Assembly: GCA_964564535.1 (NCBI GenBank) | Contig: CAZMBH010000015.1 | Location: 1-19,061, forward strand | Direction of reading: 5' to 3' | DNA from: GWC2-37-13 sp964564535 | Lineage (GTDB): Bacteria > Patescibacteriota > Microgenomatia > UBA1406 > GWC2-37-13 | Length of the DNA stretch: 19,061 nucleotides | Part shown: piece after piece, positions 1 to 6,645 of the stretch | How positions within the stretch are numbered: position 1 is the stretch's first letter | Layout of the letters: each line of letters begins with the position of its first letter | Notes under the pieces: model-generated | Told to the model about the DNA's origin: nothing | The model's database searches: none | The model's input: only the letters and a program-made list of their open reading frames with translations | Translations under genes and position numbers: made by a program

Positions 1-851
1 TTCTCCCTGACCTCCTGAAACAGCTTTGAAGAAGCACCCCCGCCAAGAATCGTAATTAAGACATTCAATATTGGACGACGATCATCATTAATCCCAAAAG
101 TAGGAAAACCTAAGCAAAAATGGGCCTGCTCGGTTTTTTTATGATGAACTAAAATTCTCGGCTCCAATTGTTTTTCTTTTACTTTAATAAAATCTGATTT
201 GACACCCGACTTCCAATTACCAAATTTGTCTTCAATTATTTGAATATATTTTTGGAAAGGCATCGAGCCTAATCCACCGGCAACAACCAATACTGCGTTA
301 TTTGGATGATAAAGGCTGTTCATATAATTAAGAAACGTGTTTCTATCAAAAGATGTGACCGTTTTTTTGTTACCGGCAATATCAAACCCTAAAGGGTTAT
401 TTTGATACATAAGCCCCTCAAAGATTTCCCCTATTCTCCGCTGCGGAGTATCTTCATACATATTTATTTCCTCAACAATCACTCCTTTTTCTTTTTTAAT
501 TTCCTTATTCTCAAACAAAGAGTTAAGTAAAATATCGGAAAGAATATCTATAATTTTAGGGAAATGATCGGTAGAGGCTTTTATATAATAACCCGTATAG
601 TCTTTTGAGGTAAAAGCATTCCAGTGCCCGCCCATCCCTTCAATAATCTGGGAAATAATTTTCGGATTTGGATATTTCTTACTGCCTTTGTAGAACATGT
701 GCTCTAAGAAATGGGCAATCCCGTTATTCTTTTCATTCTCATAACGGCTTCCAGCTCCAATCAATAAAAGTGTTGTTAACGTTGGAAATGTTTTTGTGTC
801 AACAAAAATTACCTGCAGCCCATTTTTTAGGGTAAAAGCCTTTGGATTCAT
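1..851 (-). CDS. M16 family zinc peptidase, C-terminus cut by window edge
   Basis: The first 283 codons of an insulinase/processing-peptidase-like protein are present; the rest lies beyond the left edge (M16 proteins of this type are usually about 420 residues). The inverted zinc motif HFLEH is at residues 47-51, followed by the expected GMGGHWNAFTSKDYTGYY stretch and a conserved EEINMYEDTP segment carrying the likely third zinc ligand (Glu). The sequence ends in the GGGASSKLFQEVRE region that precedes the substrate-binding RxGLAY motif of this family, so the visible part looks intact. The ATG at 851 is supported by an extended -10 box 8 nt upstream. It lies 27 nt after the MFS gene on the same strand but appears to have its own promoter. 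The natural substrate cannot be read from sequence. Confidence 0.93.
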   Translation of the reverse strand, partial: MNPKAFTLKNGLQVIFVDTKTFPTLTTLLLIGAGSRYENEKNNGIAHFLEHMFYKGSKKYPNPKIISQIIEGMGGHWNAFTSKDYTGYYIKASTDHFPKIIDILSDILLNSLFENKEIKKEKGVIVEEINMYEDTPQRRIGEIFEGLMYQNNPLGFDIAGNKKTVTSFDRNTFLNYMNSLYHPNNAVLVVAGGLGSMPFQKYIQIIEDKFGNWKSGVKSDFIKVKEKQLEPRILVHHKKTEQAHFCLGFPTFGINDDRRPILNVLITILGGGASSKLFQEVRE

Positions 852-859
852 TGTCCAAA

Positions 860-868
860 ATTATACCA
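860..868 (-). promoter_or_regulatory. Extended -10 box of the M16 gene
   Basis: Minus strand reads TGGTATAAT, a perfect TATAAT with the TGn extension. Only 8 nt separate it from the ATG at 851, so transcription would start at or next to the start codon, giving a leaderless mRNA. No Shine-Dalgarno sequence could fit in that space. Confidence 0.7.
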
Positions 869-878
869 CGTTGAATAG

Positions 879-2072
879 TTATGAAATGGGTTTTATTATA
901 AAAGTTATTATTATGGCTAAAATTGAGTACATTATTAATGGTGAAAAACGTAAAAAGAAATCTTGACCGAAAAAAAATATTAAAAACAGACTTAATATCA
1001 AGGAAAAACTTCGACCGACATTTAAAAATGCTTCCCCATCGAATATATAGGCATATTTCTCCCCTTCTATTTTCTTTGATTCTATATCTATTTGATTCAT
1101 AATCAGAGGACCTCCTACTAACCACATAAAATTAAGAACTAAACCGCTAATCAAAATATAAACGACTGTTGATAAAGAATTAAAAAATATAGCAAACACA
1201 GTCGATGCAAGAATCGCAACTAAAAGACTAATAATAAATGTTGGCAGCTGATGCTTTTTAGTAGTTTTTCTTCCAAATGTATAAATAAATACAGCCCCTA
1301 ACATAGAAGATATTGAACTTAATGTTCCTAATATGCCCTCATTCCCAATTCTGGATAAAATTAGAAAGCTGGAAATAAAAAAAATTATTCCTTCACTTAT
1401 TCCTATTCCTGTTTGGAAAATTCTCATTGCCCACCATTTTTTAGTTGATTTTTTTATCTCTAATCTGTTAATCGAAGGTGATTCATAATCGGATTTTAAA
1501 ATAATATACCCTGAAATAAATAAAAAGATAAAAACTAATGACATTAGAGCTTGATAACTTAATCCCCAAACTAGAAGCCAACCGACGATAAATGAAATCA
1601 GTACTGAAGTAAGGATATCTAAAGAGTAATTTAATCCGACAAAATAATTTCTATTTTTTTCATGCGTTTCATTTAACGTTATGTAATTTCGATTGCCCCA
1701 ATGTAATCCGCCTCCTATTCCGAAAATGATTCCGTAAACAAAAAACTCCCAAAAACTATTACCTATAAAATAAACCATTAACAGAGTAGTTATTCCTAAC
1801 AAAAATGTACCAACAAAATATAAGTATTTGATATTTATTTTTTTTAATAAAAGTCCATTTAAAAAGAACGCTAAAGTTAGACCGGCAAATTGCCCCAGAA
1901 AATATAAAATAAATACCAAAATATTGTTTGTATTCTTAAAAATAAAAGCATTCATAAAAGTACCAAGAATCGGATAAGATACGCTCATAAAAAAGTAAGA
2001 GATTATTAGTCTCTGTGTTTTTTGTGGCAAGGTTTTAAAATGCAAAAATTCACTATTTATTAAATTTGTCAT
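879..2072 (-). CDS. MFS-type transporter (YqgE-like)
   Basis: A 397-residue, very hydrophobic protein with about 12 predicted transmembrane segments, the usual size and layout of a major facilitator. The first half carries a GIIFGIGGGLHWGNRN stretch followed by a polar loop, which resembles the YqgE-type group of uncharacterised Bacillus-like MFS carriers. It has no extra soluble domains and no recognisable substrate signature. The ATG at 2072 follows the EamA stop codon by one base, so the two permeases are probably translated from one message. The substrate is unknown; assignment to MFS is confident, the YqgE-like label less so. Confidence 0.82.
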   Translation of the reverse strand: MTNLINSEFLHFKTLPQKTQRLIISYFFMSVSYPILGTFMNAFIFKNTNNILVFILYFLGQFAGLTLAFFLNGLLLKKINIKYLYFVGTFLLGITTLLMVYFIGNSFWEFFVYGIIFGIGGGLHWGNRNYITLNETHEKNRNYFVGLNYSLDILTSVLISFIVGWLLVWGLSYQALMSLVFIFLFISGYIILKSDYESPSINRLEIKKSTKKWWAMRIFQTGIGISEGIIFFISSFLILSRIGNEGILGTLSSISSMLGAVFIYTFGRKTTKKHQLPTFIISLLVAILASTVFAIFFNSLSTVVYILISGLVLNFMWLVGGPLIMNQIDIESKKIEGEKYAYIFDGEAFLNVGRSFSLILSLFLIFFFGQDFFLRFSPLIMYSILAIIITFIIKPIS

Positions 2073-2073
2073 A

Positions 2074-2922
2074 TTATCTTAGTAAGAACACCCCAATTAC
2101 AGCGATTATTCCTGCAAGGATTTTTTTTAATAAATTACTTTTTTCGTTAAGAAGAAAAATCCCTGCTATTACGGTGATTATTGTAGACAACTGAACAACA
2201 GGGATTACTTTTATTGCTTCTGCTAAAAGAAATGCTTTTAGCCCCAAATAATATCCGATGAAATTAAAAAGTGAAAGTACAATAATTCTCCAGGAAAATT
2301 GTTTAAACTGAAGTTTAATATCTTCAATTTTTGCATATGGAAACAATAAAACCATGAATGGAACCGTCCACATTAATAAGTTGTAAATTTCCGCGTTAAA
2401 ATACGTTGCCCCTTTTTTATCCAGCGCCATGGCAATTCCTAGAAAGAGACTGGTTGTCAATCCGACCAATACTGCTTTTGTTGATACTTTTGATTTTTTG
2501 CTTTCCACGCCTAAAAAAAGCGATGTTAAGATGAGTAAAAATCCAGCTGCTTTTGATATGGTTAACATTTCTTTATATATCAATAGGGATAGAATAAAGG
2601 CTATAACTACCGATAAATTGGAAATTATAGAATACACTGAAGCTGGTAAGAGTTTTGTGGCAAAAAATCGCAGTCGTTCAAACATTCCAAAAAAAAATGC
2701 CGCAACCAAAAAATAGATCCATGCCTCCGTTTGAGTGGGAAAAATAATTTTTTTATACGAACCGGTCAATAAGAATAGTAAAACAGCCATTGAAATGGAA
2801 GTTAAATTAAAAGCTAATGATAAGGCTCTGGGATTTTTGCTGTCAACAGAAACTATTCTGGATAGAATCCCTAAACTAGCAAAACAAAGTGCTGCGCCAA
2901 GAGAATAATATAACCAGGTCAT
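2074..2922 (-). CDS. EamA/DMT-family permease
   Basis: A 282-residue protein with roughly ten hydrophobic helices arranged as two EamA repeats (about residues 2-138 and 150-281), the drug/metabolite transporter fold. Each half ends in the typical pattern of a short acidic loop (IYKEMLT; LLNEKSN) followed by a Gly-rich last helix. Members export or import amino acids, sugars or other small metabolites; substrate cannot be predicted here. It is the first gene of a two-permease unit with the MFS gene directly downstream. An extended -10 box 7 nt before the ATG supports the start. Confidence 0.87.
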   Translation of the reverse strand: MTWLYYSLGAALCFASLGILSRIVSVDSKNPRALSLAFNLTSISMAVLLFLLTGSYKKIIFPTQTEAWIYFLVAAFFFGMFERLRFFATKLLPASVYSIISNLSVVIAFILSLLIYKEMLTISKAAGFLLILTSLFLGVESKKSKVSTKAVLVGLTTSLFLGIAMALDKKGATYFNAEIYNLLMWTVPFMVLLFPYAKIEDIKLQFKQFSWRIIVLSLFNFIGYYLGLKAFLLAEAIKVIPVVQLSTIITVIAGIFLLNEKSNLLKKILAGIIAVIGVFLLR

Positions 2923-2929
2923 AATCTCA

Positions 2930-2938
2930 ATTTTAACA
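2930..2938 (-). promoter_or_regulatory. Extended -10 box of the EamA/MFS operon
   Basis: Minus strand reads TGTTAAAAT, that is TGn plus TAAAAT (one mismatch to TATAAT), ending 7 nt before the ATG at 2922. The spacing predicts a leaderless transcript. Confidence 0.6.
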
Positions 2939-2981
2939 AATCGATTTAATATATAATAAATTGTTAATAATTTTATTATTT

Positions 2982-3242
2982 ATGAAAAAAACTTTTTCGG
3001 CTGAGGAAGCTAAAAAAATCGGTGAACAATTGGGAATTAACTGGAATAAGTTTGATGTTGAACAATATAGAATAGGAATGAATGTCGAACTCGAACACGG
3101 AAGTCAAGATCCGGTTACAAATGTAACAAACGATGACCCTTTAACAACTGGAAAAATCGCTCTGGCCCATCTAAATGAATTTCCCGACTATTACACCCGA
3201 TTGAAAAAAATGGAAACAGAAGCTGAAGCGGCATTAAAATAA
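2982..3242 (+). CDS. DUF5661 family small protein
   Basis: An 86-residue soluble protein. The core (KIGEQLGINWNKFDVEQYRI, then GMNVELEHG and an ALAHLNEFPDYY segment) matches my recollection of DUF5661, a small family common in CPR and other bacteria with no established function. It is acidic, with an early helix, a His-containing centre (VELEHG, ALAHL) and a Lys/Glu-rich C-terminus. I chose the ATG at 2982; a TTG 21 nt upstream would add a short hydrophobic leader (LIILLF) that is not part of the family core. The next gene follows after 9 nt, so the two are probably co-transcribed. The family call is from memory of the motif. Confidence 0.8.
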   Translation: MKKTFSAEEAKKIGEQLGINWNKFDVEQYRIGMNVELEHGSQDPVTNVTNDDPLTTGKIALAHLNEFPDYYTRLKKMETEAEAALK

Positions 3243-3251
3243 TATAATTGA

Positions 3252-4139
3252 ATGATGAATTTTAACTTTAATAAGATAAAAGAAATTTTGCCTTTGATCA
3301 AAAAAGCCTTTGATTACTTTGTTTGGGTAATGTTTTTTGTCCTTCTAGTACTCGGCGGAATCATTTTTGTTACCGACCGCACGTATCCGGGAGCTAAATT
3401 ATATCCTTTTAAACTTAAATTTGAAGGATTCGTTTTAGCCACAAGCAAAATATTAAACAAACAGGTGGACTTTAGTATTGATCTAGTGGCGAAAAGATCA
3501 AATGAGGTTGCAAAAATATTAACACCAAAAAACAGTAAGGAAACTTTAGGACGATTGGATACTCAGGTTGTTCTAACAGCAAGTTCTATTTCTCAAATAC
3601 AAGACCCTACGGAAAGAAAAAAGGCAGCAACAAAATATATTGCCAAACTTAATCAGGTATCATCAACTTTGACTGAGAAAAAAAAAGAGTTTGCTCCAAT
3701 GCCAGTTTCTCCTACAATTGCACCGCAAGTCAACTTGAATCAAGTTCAAAACAACCCTAGTTCGCCAACCCCTACTCCACCGCCATCAACTTCTAATGAG
3801 ACACCGGATGTCTCCGAACAAATTGATAATACTCAGGAAACTATCGAAGATACCATTGAAGAAATGGACGAAATTATTAATCAACCCACTATGCAACAGG
3901 ATGTTCCTATAACGCCTACTCAATCCCCAACAAGTACGCCTCAACCCACAGATACTCCTATGCCACCAACAAGTATTCCTGAATCTGACACAAACAATCA
4001 AGGATTTAATAATAATTCTGATAAAAAAAAAGGGGATAAAAAAGAAGATGAAACTCCTACGACTGCACCAACTGATGTTCCTCAACCAACTATTCAAGAA
4101 AACACCCCAATCCCAACCGAAGTTCCTGTTAGTAATTAA
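3252..4139 (+). CDS. Membrane-anchored DUF5667-like protein with Pro/Thr-rich tail
   Basis: A 295-residue protein: short N-terminal cytoplasmic part, one transmembrane helix at about residues 22-42, then a helical extracytoplasmic domain (about 45-150) starting with YPGAKLYPFKLKFEGFVLA. That start resembles DUF5667, where a 'PGs-LYplK' motif follows a membrane helix. From about residue 155 the protein is low-complexity, rich in Pro, Thr, Ser, Gln and acidic residues, with one Lys-rich block (about 256-266), suggesting a surface-exposed stalk. There is no sorting signal or second helix. ATGs at 3252 and 3255 are both possible starts. The function is unknown; a cell-envelope role is inferred. 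Its stop codon is only 4 nt from the tRNA-Lys remnant once the assembly gap is collapsed. Confidence 0.78.
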   Translation: MMNFNFNKIKEILPLIKKAFDYFVWVMFFVLLVLGGIIFVTDRTYPGAKLYPFKLKFEGFVLATSKILNKQVDFSIDLVAKRSNEVAKILTPKNSKETLGRLDTQVVLTASSISQIQDPTERKKAATKYIAKLNQVSSTLTEKKKEFAPMPVSPTIAPQVNLNQVQNNPSSPTPTPPPSTSNETPDVSEQIDNTQETIEDTIEEMDEIINQPTMQQDVPITPTQSPTSTPQPTDTPMPPTSIPESDTNNQGFNNNSDKKKGDKKEDETPTTAPTDVPQPTIQENTPIPTEVPVSN

Positions 4140-4340
4140 ATTGTGAGCCCACCGAGACTCGAACTCGGAACCAACAGCTTAAAAGNNNNNNNNNNNNNNN
4201 NNNNNNNNNNNNNNNNNNNNNNNNNNNNNNNNNNNNNNNNNNNNNNNNNNNNNNNNNNNNNNNNNNNNNNNNNNNNNNNNNNNNNAGTAATTAAATTGTG
4301 AGCCCACCGAGACTCGAACTCGGAACCAACAGCTTAAAAG
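4131..4340. repeat. 55-nt duplicated contig overlap around gap 1
   Basis: Positions 4131-4185 and 4286-4340 are identical over 55 nt and flank the N run. This is the signature of two contigs overlapping by one k-mer (k=55) that were scaffolded rather than merged, so it is an assembly artefact and not a biological repeat. The last shared base (4340) is exactly where the broken tRNA-Lys copy diverges from the intact one. Confidence 0.9.
4186..4285. other. Assembly gap 1 (100 N)
   Basis: Exactly 100 N, a conventional placeholder of unknown length. Because both sides carry the same 55 nt, the true distance is most likely zero after merging, which would put the DUF5667-like stop codon directly beside the tRNA-Lys remnant. 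Confidence 0.95.
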
Positions 4341-4367
4341 TCCGCCTGCGGCGGATCTGCCAGTTGA
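4299..4367 (-). pseudogene. Broken tRNA-Lys copy (3' half plus D-loop remnant)
   Basis: On the minus strand, the 3' half of tRNA-Lys from the anticodon loop to the discriminator base is perfectly repeated (44 nt identical between 4297-4340 and 4657-4700, including 2 flanking bases). A further 12 nt of D-loop sequence (4356-4367 matching 4709-4720) is also kept. In place of the 8-nt 5' anticodon strand there is a 15-nt palindrome, and no 5' acceptor strand remains, so it cannot be a working tRNA. It also supplies the last 11 codons and the stop of the GIY-YIG gene. Positions 4144-4185 are the gap-duplicated image of the same sequence. Confidence 0.85.
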
Positions 4368-4657
4368 AGTCTTTCCAACCAATCACCAAGGTTTCTTTTA
4401 ATAAAATCACGCCCAATTCCCGTTTTAAACCACTTCTCTCTTTTAAAAACTTCTTGTCTACTATTATATTTTTCAAAATAAATAAGCCTCCAAAATCCTT
4501 TATTTTTTGAAGTATAAGAAGATTTTTTATTTTTTAAAAAACCATTATGTCGAAGTAATCTTTTTTCAAGATCTGATGTATATCCAACATACGTCTTACC
4601 TTTATTAATGTTGTATATTATGTAGATAGTAAAAAGTATATTTTGTATACTTTTCAT
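4334..4657 (-). CDS. Single-domain GIY-YIG endonuclease between two tRNA-Lys copies
   Basis: A 107-residue protein consisting almost entirely of a GIY-YIG nuclease domain of the UvrC N-terminal/YhbQ-like type. The GIY equivalent is YII (residues 12-14), the YIG equivalent is YVG (23-25), the conserved Arg is in EKRLLRHN (R33), and the probable metal-binding Glu is in VFKREKWFKTG (E73), so the active site looks intact. The ATG lies 2 nt past the 3' end of tRNA-Lys. The last 11 residues (LQLADPPQADF) are encoded by the tRNA remnant and its palindrome, and the TAA stop is the tRNA anticodon-loop TTTTAA. I infer a small homing or recombination cassette; a stand-alone repair nuclease is the alternative. 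Confidence 0.88.
   Translation of the reverse strand: MKSIQNILFTIYIIYNINKGKTYVGYTSDLEKRLLRHNGFLKNKKSSYTSKNKGFWRLIYFEKYNSRQEVFKREKWFKTGIGRDFIKRNLGDWLERLQLADPPQADF
4341..4355. repeat. 15-nt GC-rich palindrome in the tRNA remnant
   Basis: TCCGCCTGCGGCGGA forms a 6-bp stem with a 3-nt loop in an otherwise AT-rich region. It replaces the 5' anticodon strand of the duplicated tRNA-Lys and encodes the Pro-Pro-Gln-Ala-Asp part of the nuclease tail. It may mark the cassette junction. Confidence 0.8.
4632..4654 (-). terminator. AT-rich hairpin at the tRNA-Lys/GIY-YIG junction
   Basis: Perfect 9-bp inverted repeat (minus strand AAAAGTATA, loop CAAAA, TATACTTTT) followed by another T, beginning right after the GIY-YIG start codon. 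It could terminate or process the tRNA transcript and hold back nuclease expression. It is AT-rich and thus weak as an intrinsic terminator, so the role is uncertain. Confidence 0.35.
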
Positions 4658-4658
4658 G

Positions 4659-4731
4659 TGAGCCCACCGAGACTCGAACTCGGAACCAACAGCTTAAAAG
4701 GCTGCTGCTCTGCCAGTTGAGCTATAGGCCC
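4659..4731 (-). tRNA. tRNA-Lys (anticodon TTT)
   Basis: A complete 73-nt tRNA: acceptor GGGCCTA pairs with TGGGCTC (with G-U pairs), D arm GCTC/GAGC, anticodon stem GCAGC/GCTGT around loop CTTTTAA (anticodon TTT), T arm CCGAG/CTCGG with TTCGAGT loop, discriminator A. CCA is not encoded (the next bases are CAT). An extended -10 box lies 17 nt upstream. Its 3' half is duplicated on the far side of the GIY-YIG gene. Confidence 0.96.
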
Positions 4732-4748
4732 TGGCGAAATAGGTATTT

Positions 4749-4757
4749 ATTATAACA
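4749..4757 (-). promoter_or_regulatory. Overlapping divergent -10 boxes for tRNA-Lys and the HAD gene
   Basis: Minus strand reads TGTTATAAT, a perfect extended -10 placed 17 nt before the tRNA-Lys 5' end. On the plus strand the same bases give TATAAC (4751-4756), 5 nt before the HAD gene ATG at 4762. The two promoters therefore share DNA and may compete. Confidence 0.6.
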
Positions 4758-4761
4758 TTTT

Positions 4762-5619
4762 ATGAACAAGATAAAAGCAGTTATTTTAGACGTTGACGGC
4801 GTCATCGTTGGTGATAAAAAAGGTTTTAACGCTCCCTACCCTCCTTTGGAAGTTATTAATAAGCTAAAACAAATTAGAGAAAAAAATATTTATATTATTT
4901 TGTGCAGCGCCAAACCTTATTATTCTGTAAAAAAAATTGTTGATGATGCCCGATTAGATAATATTCAAACGGCATTGGCGGGAGCTATTTTGGTCGACCC
5001 TGTAAGTTTAGAAATTGTAAAAAGACATGTTATTGACAATGGTATTGCCGTTGATTTAACAAAACAACTTTTTGACAGTAATATTTATACCGAAATTTAT
5101 ACGACCGACAAATATTATATTCAAAAAAACCAAAAAAATGAAATAACAGAGCTTCATAATTTTACTTTATCTTTTGAGCCTATCATTGTTGATGATCTAA
5201 TAAATCAGGTAAAAGAAAGCGAGATAGTTAAGATTTTACCGGTGACAAAAACCGACCAGGAAAGAAAAATTGTCGATGAAATTTTTTTTGAATTTAAGGA
5301 AAAATTAGTAATCGGCTGGAGTACCCACCCAGCTATTAAAGGCTATTATTTTGGTAATATAACTACCCAGGGAATCTCTAAAAAGCAATCAATTTTAGAG
5401 ATTGTTGAAATGTATAAGATTAAAAGTCAGGAAATGTTAGGAGTTGGCGATAGTCTGACCGATTGGGATTTTATCGGAATTTGCGGATATGCCGGAGCTA
5501 TGGGAAACGCTGTTGACGATCTAAAAACTTTGGTTTTATCTAAAGGAAAAAATGGTTACATCGGAAAACCTGTTAATGAAAATGGAATATTGGATATTTT
5601 TAGGTATTTTGGGTTATAA
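4762..5619 (+). CDS. HAD-superfamily phosphatase, Cof-like (IIB)
   Basis: A 285-residue cytoplasmic hydrolase. Motif I is LDVDGV with the nucleophile Asp10 and acid/base Asp12; motif II Ser is in ILCSAKP (about residue 50); the IIB cap domain spans about residues 85-190; the Lys motif is in TTQGISKKQSI (about residue 208) and motif IV is GVGDSLTDWDF (about 227-237). This is the arrangement of Cof-type sugar-phosphate or nucleotide phosphatases and of phosphomannomutase-like members. The substrate cannot be told from sequence. It stands alone on the plus strand between tRNA-Lys and a REPIN-like repeat pair that starts 4 nt after its stop. Confidence 0.88.
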   Translation: MNKIKAVILDVDGVIVGDKKGFNAPYPPLEVINKLKQIREKNIYIILCSAKPYYSVKKIVDDARLDNIQTALAGAILVDPVSLEIVKRHVIDNGIAVDLTKQLFDSNIYTEIYTTDKYYIQKNQKNEITELHNFTLSFEPIIVDDLINQVKESEIVKILPVTKTDQERKIVDEIFFEFKEKLVIGWSTHPAIKGYYFGNITTQGISKKQSILEIVEMYKIKSQEMLGVGDSLTDWDFIGICGYAGAMGNAVDDLKTLVLSKGKNGYIGKPVNENGILDIFRYFGL

Positions 5620-5622
5620 AAG

Positions 5623-5711
5623 TGTCATCCCCTCGTAGGAGGGGATCCAGACTATAATCACATTTTATAAAAGGTATATTTAGCTTGGATTCCCGCCTTC
5701 GCGGGAATGAC
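5623..5711. repeat. Inverted pair of REP-like palindromes (REPIN)
   Basis: Two short palindromes face each other: 5623-5650 (GTCAT, then arms ATCCCCTC/GAGGGGAT, then CCA) and 5687-5711 (GGATTCCCGCCTTCGCGGGAATGAC, given by arms ATTCCCGC/GCGGGAAT). Each has conserved GTCAT and TCCA ends in opposite orientation, the arrangement of REP doublets. The right-hand unit recurs exactly inside leuS. The pair fills the gap between the HAD and CDF genes and may act as a transcript-end hairpin. Confidence 0.85.
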
Positions 5712-5724
5712 TTCATCAAAACTT

Positions 5725-5733
5725 TGCTATACT
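5725..5733 (+). promoter_or_regulatory. Extended -10 box of the CDF transporter gene
   Basis: TGCTATACT (TGn plus TATACT) ends 7 nt before the ATG at 5741, just downstream of the repeat pair. The spacing again predicts a leaderless mRNA. Confidence 0.65.
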
Positions 5734-5740
5734 TAATAAA

Positions 5741-6643
5741 ATGAAAAGTTTTTCATTAACCAAATTTGCCTGGCTTTCAATTTTTACCGCTATTGCAACG
5801 ATTTCTTTGAAATCACTCGCTTATTTCTTAACCGGTTCGGTCGGACTTCTTTCGGACGCATTGGAATCTTTAGTAAACTTAGCTGCTGCCGTGATCGCCC
5901 TGACAATGCTAAAAGTGGCTGAACAACCGCCTGACGAACAACACCGTTATGGTCATTCAAAGGCTGAATATTTTGCCAGTATCATGGAAGGTTTTTTTAT
6001 TTTTGTTGCCGCAATTGCAATTATCGTTAGCGCTTTTGACAGAATCATCCATCCAAGAATTATTGAACAAGCATTTTTGGGTTTAGGAATTTCTATAATC
6101 GCTTCTGTAATTAATTATGTTGTCTCAAAAAAATTATTAAAGGTTGGAAAAAAACATCATTCAATTACCCTTGAAGCCGACGGCCATCATTTAATGACGG
6201 ATGTCATCACTTCAATTGGTGTTATTTTGGCTGTCTTTTTGGTAGCAATGACCGGATGGCAAATACTGGATCCAATCGTTGCTATTCTGGTTGCTTTCAA
6301 TATTATTTTTACCGGATTCTCATTAATAAAACGTTCTGTTTTAGGATTACTTGATAGCTCAATCCCCAAGGAAGAATTGGATATTATTAATAATATTTTA
6401 AAAAACTACGAACGTAGGGGTTTAAAGTTTCACGGCTTACGTACGCGCCAATCAGCCCAAAGAAGATTTGTTGACTTCCACGTTTTAACACCGGGTAATT
6501 GGTCAGTGAGGAAAGGCCACGATGTTTTGGAGGATATTGAAAAAGATATCCGCGGATCAATCGAAAAAGTAACAATATCAACTCATCTTGAGCCGGTCGA
6601 AGACCCCCGGTCACACGAAGATATTTCAATAGAAAGAGACTGA
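5741..6643 (+). CDS. Cation diffusion facilitator (CDF) metal transporter
   Basis: A 300-residue proton-coupled metal exporter of the inner membrane: six transmembrane helices (about residues 10-200) followed by a cytoplasmic C-terminal domain (about 205-300) ending in a His-containing strand. The loop HRYGHSKAEYFA is typical of the FieF-like branch. The helix-5 half of the transport site is present as HxxxD in DGHHLMTDVITS. In helix 2 the usual DxxxD reads D39-A-L-E-S43, so the second Asp is replaced by Ser with a neighbouring Glu at 42; this may change metal preference. It ends 2 nt before the convergent HD hydrolase gene. The metal (Zn, Fe, Mn or Cd) cannot be named. Confidence 0.92.
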   Translation: MKSFSLTKFAWLSIFTAIATISLKSLAYFLTGSVGLLSDALESLVNLAAAVIALTMLKVAEQPPDEQHRYGHSKAEYFASIMEGFFIFVAAIAIIVSAFDRIIHPRIIEQAFLGLGISIIASVINYVVSKKLLKVGKKHHSITLEADGHHLMTDVITSIGVILAVFLVAMTGWQILDPIVAILVAFNIIFTGFSLIKRSVLGLLDSSIPKEELDIINNILKNYERRGLKFHGLRTRQSAQRRFVDFHVLTPGNWSVRKGHDVLEDIEKDIRGSIEKVTISTHLEPVEDPRSHEDISIERD

Positions 6644-6645
6644 TT

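Noticed and set aside
799..1125. Minus-strand frame of 108 codons.
   Set aside because: It lies across the M16 start and the MFS 3' end in another frame, has no family resemblance and is a shadow.
4131..4340. Long direct repeat (55 nt) around the first N run as a biological duplication.
   Set aside because: The same exact length occurs at the second gap, each around 100 N; this is a k-mer contig overlap.
4298..4510. Plus-strand frame of 70 codons opposite the GIY-YIG gene and tRNA remnant.
   Set aside because: Antisense to a clear nuclease gene and partly to tRNA sequence; no protein features.
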